DNA of 14,050 nucleotides from Phoronis ovalis (Eukaryota; Phoronida; Phoronidae). The position numbers and the translations under genes were made by a program. Shown one piece after another: positions 10,301 to 14,050 of the stretch. The notes under the pieces were generated by a model that saw only the letters and a program-made list of their open reading frames with translations, was not told the DNA's origin and did not search any database. Each line of letters begins with the position of its first letter. Positions within the stretch are counted from its first letter, which is position 1. The stretch spans positions 1 to 14,050 of the forward strand of contig JAOXYB010034529.1 of assembly GCA_028565635.1 (NCBI GenBank), read 5' to 3'.

Positions 10301-11786
10301 TTGAGCCAATCTCTGCGGCTCTTGTAATGAAATATAAATATATTGCAATTGTTTGTACTATTGTGTAGTAAATCAACATGGAAACGACTAAAAAAGGTTT
10401 ACTTTCAGTTTTTCTTTCAATTTTACTTTCAATTTTCAAACATTGTTTTGCATAAATTACATTAATTAAATACTAATTAATTTACTTTAATATTTGGAGC
10501 CAAAAGCTGCTGAATTACAATTGAATTACATAAAACATTGAAAACAGAATTATATAATAATAAAAACAGACATGCAATGTTTACAATATAGTTATTGGAA
10601 ATTTCGGGTCCAGAAAGGAAGAAAAGAATTATGTAGTCTACTAGTTCTAGCAGTAGTTTTTCTTTTCAGATTATATCATTTAGGAGAATTTTTAACTAAA
10701 TGAAGGATGAAGGAATTTGCTATTAGGCGTTGAATCTATGTGTTGAAAAAATTTGTTCGGATTAAACAAATGAATCTGGATCGTAGAGGTTCGATTGGTA
10801 GCTAAAAGGCACTTTTTTCATAACATGTGGCTTCAGGATAAGTTATATGAAGGGCACACTTTTGAGTGCTTTCTAGTGTCTAAGATGTAAGAGGACCAAG
10901 CAGAGCTGCGTATTCAATCATTGATCTAATGGATGCACAATAAAAAGTTATGAGATCTTTTTGGCTAAGGCCAGCTCTTTTAAAAATAGCTAAGAAGTGA
11001 GTACTCTGATAGGCGTACAATACTTTGAAACATGTTCCTTAAATTTAAAATCAGCAGTGAAATGAATGCCGAGTGATTTGAATGTAGCTACGTCTTCGAT
11101 GGTTTTACTATTCAAAGTAATAGCCGGGTTGGAGATGAGGTGGGGGGGGGGTTGCTAAAATGAATTGTCATACATTTTATTTTAGACTTTAGTCTGATTA
11201 ATGATCATATCATTAGCAATTGACCAATTTTGTAGATAATTCAGGCGCGGATACATGGGGATTTCCACCGTTTTCTGGAACACGGTCACAACATTTCTGG
11301 GAAAAAAAATCCTAGAAAACCGTATAAAAATCATGTTAAAAGTTGTTTCGAAAACGGTCACGATTTCCTGACCGTTTTCCTAGGATAGAAGCGGTTCATT
11401 TGTTCCTCTATGCTGTAATCGTATGAGCTTGGATTAACTTATTTGAATATATAAGCACCAGCTAAAATGTGTTAATTATATAATAAGTGTTCCTACCCCA
11501 TGTGTTCAACATTTGGAAACCTGTTACAACTGTGCTCTGTATCCGCCCCTGGATAATTGGCACATCTTTAAAGAATATGTACAAGGCCGCTTAATGTTAC
11601 TTATGCGGAACACATACATAAGTAGTATCACCAACATATTTACAAATATGTCAAAATGCATAAAAGCCTAAAGCTAGCCTGTGTATTTCATAAAATCATA
11701 TTCTTACCTTCGCAGTCAGCTTTTGATGTATTGGTAACAAACATCAAATTAAACAAACAAATCAAGACTGTGTATGTATAACTCAT
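933..11786 (-). CDS. Gene B: LamG-like, mucin-stalked type I membrane protein (five coding exons)
   Basis: Deduced join on the minus strand: 11786-11708, 9261-8599, 4591-4326, 2493-2397, 1396-933, totalling 1569 nt or 522 residues plus stop. Predicted order: signal peptide (about 1-23), LamG/concanavalin-like domain (about 34-244), Thr-rich stalk (249-336), basic linker (337-362), transmembrane helix (about 363-389), and a 133-residue cytoplasmic tail with seven 14-residue repeats (416-513). Intron phases are 1, 1, 0, 1 and each junction keeps the frame. Donors read GTAAGA, GTAAGT, GTGAGT and GTAAGA; each acceptor ends in AG after a pyrimidine-rich stretch. The mature ectodomain has four cysteines (25, 224, 244, 252), enough for two disulfides. 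The role is presumably cell-surface binding or adhesion, since LamG-type folds bind glycans or proteins, but the ligand is unknown. Exon edges are inferred without transcript data, and extra phase-1 cassette exons in introns 1 or 2 cannot be excluded. Confidence 0.8.
964..1257 (-). repeat. 42-bp coding minisatellite, seven copies, in the gene B tail
   Basis: Seven 42-bp units in frame encode RSGGSINNPNSDAN (residues 416-513). The period is a multiple of three, so copy number can change without a frameshift. In the six units nearest the membrane the variable bases are at codon third positions; the last unit has two replacement changes. Confidence 0.85.
1397..2396 (-). other. Intron 4 of gene B
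   Basis: A 1000-base intron between the juxtamembrane and tail exons, with donor GTAAGA and acceptor TTGTAG. It contains the 35-bp minisatellite at 1951-2127. Small open frames here have no supporting features. Confidence 0.6.
1951..2127. repeat. 35-bp minisatellite, five copies plus a degenerate sixth
   Basis: Units containing TGACGTTGTTATATTGGCTG begin near 1954, 1989, 2024, 2059 and 2088, and a degenerate start lies at 2123. Spacing is 35 bases except one 29-base unit that lost a short segment. It lies within intron 4 of gene B. Confidence 0.85.
2397..2493 (-). CDS. Gene B exon 4: juxtamembrane linker and start of transmembrane helix
   Basis: A 97-nt exon encoding 32 residues plus one base. 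The acceptor is strong (TCCTCCTTGCAG) and starts on a codon boundary, phase 0, matching exon 3. The donor ATAG|GTAAGA is phase 1, matching exon 5. It encodes a Lys-rich linker (PLSTKKKMAYDG) and a Gly/Ser segment, then ends in YLFAYI, which opens the membrane helix completed by exon 5. The split codon becomes Gly. The main support is exact phase agreement on both sides and continuity of the hydrophobic helix across the junction. Confidence 0.75.
2777..3063. repeat. Dispersed G-rich motif TTCAAAAGGGGGGTGC, four copies
   Basis: Copies lie at 2777-2792, 2976-2991 (variant), 3001-3016 and 3048-3063. Spacing is irregular, so this is not a simple tandem array. It may be part of a degraded mobile element. 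Confidence 0.6.
3754..3873 (+). other. Small plus-strand ORF, 39 codons, uncertain
   Basis: ATG in a good context (ACAATGG), preceded in frame by a TAA, with stop TAA at 3871. The predicted peptide begins MDYPNNSRPVKQ and is hydrophilic, with no signal peptide or recognised domain. It lies antisense inside intron 3 of gene B, in a locally less A+T-rich patch. It could be an exapted or transposon-derived fragment, or chance. Confidence 0.15.
4326..4591 (-). CDS. Gene B exon 3: Thr-rich mucin-like stalk
   Basis: A 266-nt exon, phase 1 in and phase 0 out. The acceptor is the pyrimidine-rich tract ending TTTCATATAG; the donor is GAT|GTGAGT. It encodes 88 residues of which about a third are Thr, with many TT and TTT runs, Pro and acidic residues, and several N-x-S/T sequons. 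This is typical of an O-glycosylated spacer that lifts a binding domain off the membrane. A Cys at residue 252 sits right at the LamG junction. A 36-bp tandem duplication (4377-4448) gives NNDTSAQMTPEV twice. The open frame continues 14 codons past the donor to a stop at 4281-4283 and also extends upstream of the acceptor to 4706; see the findings. Confidence 0.8.
4377..4448 (-). repeat. 36-bp coding duplication in the gene B stalk
   Basis: Two adjacent copies encode NNDTSAQMTPEV twice. The length is a multiple of three, so the frame is preserved and the stalk is lengthened with another potential N-glycosylation site. Confidence 0.85.
5885..5904 (+). repeat. (CTTT)n microsatellite, five copies
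   Basis: Five CTTT units follow a looser C/T-rich stretch. It ends in CAG and so resembles a plus-strand splice acceptor, but no plus-strand coding frame follows. Confidence 0.8.
5973..6352. promoter_or_regulatory. Cluster of AGGTCA nuclear-receptor-type half-sites
   Basis: AGGTCA occurs at 5973-5978, 6005-6010, 6016-6021, 6263-6268, 6271-6276 and 6347-6352. Related AGGTTA is at 6023-6028, GGGTCA at 6318-6323, and inverted TGACCT at 6212-6217. Spacings form DR5 (6005-6021), DR1 (6016-6028) and DR2 (6263-6276), which nuclear receptor dimers are known to bind. It may simply be the sequence of a dispersed repeat; related CATCCC-GGG phrases recur at about 5961 and 6222. Confidence 0.25.
6368..6510. 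repeat. 35-bp minisatellite, four copies
   Basis: Four virtually identical units containing TTTGACGCTATGTTTCTC start at 35-base intervals (TGACGC at 6371, 6406, 6441, 6476). The near identity suggests recent expansion. The sequence is unrelated to the other 35-bp array. Confidence 0.9.
8599..9261 (-). CDS. Gene B exon 2: LamG/concanavalin A-like domain
   Basis: A 663-nt symmetric phase 1-1 exon, the usual form for shuffled extracellular modules. Acceptor TTTTCTCTTCGACAG; donor AAAAG|GTAAGT. It carries hallmarks of the LamG_3/pentraxin-like jelly-roll family: AGFW then DLSGNGNDGT at residues 45-54, VDEW at 162-165, TTYDYNSGWMRVYKNGVE around 170-187, and FSGSMYC at 218-224 leading to a final Cys at 244. 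Five N-glycosylation sequons are visible (39, 69, 155, 229, 233). I see no clear calcium-binding set. The open frame runs on past the donor to a stop near 8579, but those last residues (KFRKK) are intronic read-through. Family assignment rests on motif recognition. Confidence 0.85.
9795..10262. repeat. 39-bp minisatellite, about 12 copies
   Basis: Twelve diverged 39-bp units containing ACTTATATAATTAGATATAT. Because 39 is a multiple of three, one plus-strand frame is open through the whole array and one minus-strand frame is open except for a single nonsense change at 10008. Neither shows flanking gene structure, so I treat it as a non-coding intronic array. Confidence 0.85.
10740..11665 (-). 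mobile_element. Degenerate non-LTR retrotransposon (LINE, CR1/Jockey-like) reverse transcriptase fragment
   Basis: Broken minus-strand frames resemble the C-terminal half of a LINE reverse transcriptase. YVGDTT at 11621-11638 sits where the catalytic YVDDTT box is expected; next come LQNWSIANDMIIN with QTK, FKSLGIHFTADFKFKEHV, and KDLITFYCASIRSMIEYA. Several stops and a frameshift or two break it, and the Asp-to-Gly change removes a catalytic aspartate, so it is inactive. It is in the same orientation as gene B. A 310-bp MITE interrupts it at 11242-11551. Clade is judged from motif style only. Confidence 0.7.
11242..11551. mobile_element. hAT-type MITE inserted in the LINE remnant
   Basis: Terminal inverted repeats CAGGCGCGGATACA (left) and CAGGGGCGGATACA (right, reversed) match at 13 of 14 bases and resemble the CAGGGGCGGAT ends of animal hAT elements. 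A 7-bp direct repeat GATAATT flanks it (11235-11241 and 11552-11558); counting one more base gives 7 of 8, in line with hAT 8-bp target duplications. The interior has repeated ACCGTTTTC and its inverse but no transposase frame, so it is non-autonomous. Confidence 0.75.
11708..11786 (-). CDS. Gene B exon 1: signal peptide
   Basis: The ATG is at 11786-11784 with G at -3. It encodes 26 residues plus the first base of codon 27. The peptide starts MSYTYTVLICLFNLMF, a short polar start followed by a hydrophobic core, then a polar VTNTSKADCE, as expected for a cleavable signal peptide. The donor CGAAG|GTAAGA gives a phase-1 end, matching the phase-1 start of the LamG exon. The exon is too short to stand out as an ORF. 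No in-frame stop lies just upstream of the ATG. A possible acceptor (TTTTCTACAG) lies about 25 bases upstream, so a 5' UTR intron is possible. Confidence 0.75.
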
Positions 11787-12171
11787 TTCAGAAAAACCGT
11801 GCGATGTCTGTAGAAAATTATAATTTTAAAAAGTTTCACTTCATCATGCAAATGCGTCTTATCGTATGCAATGCACATGCACTCAACACAATTACCACGC
11901 AAACTGTTTTTTTTTTCCTATTTTTTAAACGTACTTTCACGCTAACGTACTTTAAACAATCGCGCCCACAAATGTGTGTGAAATAACTGCTGACCGAAGC
12001 GAAACCTATTGCAAAATGCTGAAATTGGGTATTATTTTTGAAATGAGACTTTTCCGAAATTCTGCCTTTCAGAGCGAAACTGGGGAAAAAGGTAGTAAAC
12101 AGGTTATAATAGTTCTTCATTCTCTTGGAACTAAGAATTACTCCAGATGGCAACAAGATTTTGACCCTGTG

Positions 12172-12193
12172 ATGACGTCTTTAGTTACGTCAT
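12172..12193. promoter_or_regulatory. Paired inverted CRE-like sites upstream of gene B
   Basis: ATGACGT (12172-12178) and ACGTCAT (12187-12193) form a 7-bp inverted repeat with an 8-base spacer, about 390-410 bases upstream of the gene B start codon. Each half contains TGACG, the core bound by CREB/ATF bZIP factors. Function is inferred from position and motif only. Confidence 0.2.
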
Positions 12194-12443
12194 AAAAACA
12201 GGAGTAAATAAGGGCATTACCTTACACCACTATACCAAGGGGTAGCACTTCGGTGCAAACAGTAGTAATGTTTTCAAACTGAGTTTTCAAGCACACTTCC
12301 TGCATTGCAAGATCAATTCTGGTCACCTTGATGTGGAGAGCATATCAGTGTCTCAGATGGCTCACATAGAACCTTGTATCCGGCTTCATTTGTTACAGAG
12401 TCGATAAGTAAAACATCGTAAAACATCGCATTAAATTATTCAA

Positions 12444-12449
12444 TTTATT
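12444..12449 (-). terminator. Candidate poly(A) signal of gene A
   Basis: AATAAA on the minus strand, about 490 bases past the gene A stop. It is the first canonical copy I find downstream of the stop on that strand. If used, the 30-bp minisatellite at 12468-12717 lies in the 3' UTR. Confidence 0.4.
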
Positions 12450-12467
12450 CTTAATTAACTGAAAGCA

Positions 12468-12717
12468 ATTCTATAGACACAGGGAATATTTTTCTCAATT
12501 CTGTAGACACAGGGAATATTTTTCTCAATTATGTAGACACAGGGAATATTTGTTCTCAATTCTGTAGACACAGGGAATATTTTTTCTCAATTCTGTAGAC
12601 ACAGGGAATGTTTTTCTCAATTCTGTAGACACAGGGAATATTTTTTCTCAATTCTGTAGACACAGGGAATATGTTTCTCAATTATGTAGACACAGGGAAT
12701 ATTTGTTCTCAATTCTC
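12468..12717. repeat. 30-bp minisatellite, eight copies
   Basis: TGTAGACACAGGGAAT recurs at 30-31 base spacing (TAGACA near 12474, 12504, 12534, 12565, 12596, 12626, 12657, 12687), with length variation in an adjoining T run. It falls between the gene A stop and its candidate poly(A) signal. Confidence 0.9.
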
Positions 12718-12935
12718 CTTACAGTTTTTGAAACATAAACATACCTTAAAATAACATACATAAATATAAATACATTTTAAAATAAACATATTGTAACTCA
12801 CTCACGCGTATATCTCATTTACACTGTGATTTAACGTTAGTTTCGTTCAAACTTCGTAGTAGTGCCAACATTGTAAAGTGCAATTAAAAATAATCCTATT
12901 GAAACAGATTCACCTGCTGGATAAAATGTTTATAA

Positions 12936-13828
12936 TTAGGTAAATACATTTTCGTAATGTGGGTCCTTCTCAGAAACGTTTCTTCGACAAAACGATTTCA
13001 CAATCTTACCAGCTCGTTTGATATCTCTTCTTAAGTTTCCAAGGTCCAATATGATGATTAGAACGATGATTGTAAGCATAACCGCCGTCGCTACCACACC
13101 CACACTGATGGCGGATGGCCTGTCATCCGACTCTGTCCAACCATAGTTGTTTTTATTTATGTGCTCTTTAGATGAAATGGTGTTAATGTGATGAAGATAT
13201 TTCCCCGTTGTTGAAGTTGTACTAGGTGTCAACAGTGTTGTTGAATTATTCATGAATGTTGATGTTGTCATGGTTACTGTTGTTGAATAATTTGTTGTTG
13301 TTGCAAGTGGTGTTTTATTGTTATTGGTTATTGTCACATTTACTGTTGTTGGAATAAATGTTGTTTCCTGAGTAGATTGCTGTGCTGACAGTGTCATAAA
13401 AGCCAATGGTTGAGTAGAAGTTGAGGTAGCGTTCAAAGAAAGACTGAATTCCGGAAAGTTTGTTTTTACGTCATATGTTGTCGTGGGAATATTTTCTGAG
13501 GTAGTTTCAGCTGTCAATGTACTTGCAGTATATACAATAGTGTCACCCGTTGCTGCAGAAAGTGCATCAGATTTGATTACTGTAGTGTCAGGTGTCATTA
13601 GTGCCATAGTCTCCACAGCACCACCTGAACTAGCTAAAGCCACACTAGATGGCTTTAAAGTCGGTAGAGTTGTCATTGCGTTGCTGACAGACGAAGAGTT
13701 GATTAGTTGATTATTAACCGATGACGTAACTTGTTGACATTGGTTATCATCGACGCATGACGGGATATTGTCACGGTAACGATAGATAATATCATCGTTA
13801 ACTTTGTAAAGCAGCGGCCACCTGGTCT
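12936..13828 (-). CDS. Gene A terminal exon: mucin-like stalk, transmembrane helix, short tail (5' part outside window)
   Basis: The exon opens after the acceptor CTTTATTTTCAG at 13829, phase 1, and stays open for 296 codons to TAA. The first 50 residues contain WPLLYKV and two cysteines (positions 24 and 30), so they probably close an upstream extracellular module. A long Thr/Ser-rich region with at least five N-x-S/T sequons follows, then a hydrophobic helix (about 13047-13112) and a 36-residue tail rich in Arg and Lys ending HYENVFT. YENV fits the pY-x-N pattern bound by GRB2-type SH2 domains; that is inference. An internal Met at 13676 would yield a protein without a signal peptide, so I favour the spliced reading. 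Product: type I mucin-like membrane glycoprotein, function unknown. It sits upstream of gene B on the same strand. Confidence 0.75.
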
Positions 13829-14050
13829 CTGAAAATAAAGGTAAAATTACTAAACAGCGCCATTCTATGTGTTATCACTAGTAAATTAACATAAAATGAT
13901 ATTATACCATTAGCTTTTTCTTTCTTTCAAGTTTCTGACGAAAATATTTGCTCTGTTTTCATCAACAACTTCCCCCGTTCTTTTTCTTTTGATTGGCTAC
14001 AATTGCAATTGGCATATGTACTGAAGGCTGTAATTGAATACTGCACATAT

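Larger units (their letters stand above)
9262..11707 (-). other. Intron 1 of gene B
   Basis: A 2446-base intron between the signal-peptide and LamG exons. It holds the 39-bp minisatellite (9795-10262) and a LINE remnant with an inserted MITE (10740-11665). The rest, including 9262-9794 and 10263-10740, shows nothing recognisable. Confidence 0.6.
11787..12935. other. Intergenic stretch between gene A and gene B
   Basis: It probably contains the gene B promoter and 5' UTR nearest 11787 and the gene A 3' UTR nearest 12935. Overlapping open frames at 11836-12156 (minus) and 11974-12195 (plus) lack domain or splice support. No TATAAA box is evident upstream of gene B. Confidence 0.4.

Noticed and set aside
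9657-10304. Plus-strand 215-codon ORF with Ile/Arg/Tyr repeats
   Set aside because: It is made almost entirely of the 39-bp minisatellite, whose period is a multiple of three; no flanking gene structure supports it.
10263-10439. Minus-strand hydrophobic N-terminus (MLIYYTIVQTIAIYLYF) as an alternative first exon for gene B
   Set aside because: The nearby GTGAGT donor is phase 0, whereas the LamG exon needs a phase-1 donor; the exon at 11708-11786 fits properly.
11836-12195. Overlapping ORFs on both strands
   Set aside because: They overlap each other, contain homopolymer runs and show no domain, signal peptide or convincing splice sites.
13483-13710. Plus-strand 75-codon ORF
   Set aside because: It is the antisense shadow of the gene A stalk.

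Overview
This is an A+T-rich animal nuclear genome segment. Introns begin GT and end AG, AATAAA poly(A) signals are present, many minisatellites occur, and there are remnants of a LINE and a hAT-type MITE. I see no prokaryotic operon, rRNA, tRNA or CRISPR. The protein style (LamG-like module, Thr-rich stalk, single membrane segment) and intronic repeats suggest a lophotrochozoan, perhaps a bivalve mollusc; that assignment is inference and weak.

Both supported genes lie on the minus strand. Gene A is represented by its last coding exon (12936-13828): a Cys-containing segment, a Thr/Ser-rich mucin-like stalk, one transmembrane helix and a short basic tail ending near a Tyr-Glu-Asn-Val motif. 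Its upstream exons are outside the window.

Gene B appears complete in five coding exons, transcribed from 11786 down to 933: signal peptide (11708-11786), LamG/concanavalin-like domain (8599-9261), Thr-rich stalk (4326-4591), juxtamembrane exon (2397-2493), and the transmembrane core plus a repetitive cytoplasmic tail (933-1396). The intron phases are 1, 1, 0, 1. Every junction joins in frame, giving a predicted 522-residue type I membrane glycoprotein. An AATAAA lies 70 bases past its stop. Only the LamG and stalk exons show up clearly as long ORFs; the other three were found from splice sites and reading-frame continuity.

Other contents by region: 1-932 is the 3' flank with two small repeat clusters; intron 4 (1397-2396) has a 35-bp minisatellite; intron 3 (2494-4325) has a G-rich dispersed motif and a 39-codon plus-strand ORF; intron 2 (4592-8598) has a (CTTT)n tract, a cluster of AGGTCA half-sites and a second 35-bp minisatellite; intron 1 (9262-11707) has a 12-copy 39-bp minisatellite and a dead LINE reverse transcriptase fragment split by a hAT-like MITE; 11787-12935 separates the genes and holds a 30-bp minisatellite, probably in the 3' UTR of gene A.

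The two genes share strand, stalk chemistry and topology, so they may be neighbouring members of a family of mucin-stalked cell-surface proteins. No ligand or function can be assigned from sequence alone.
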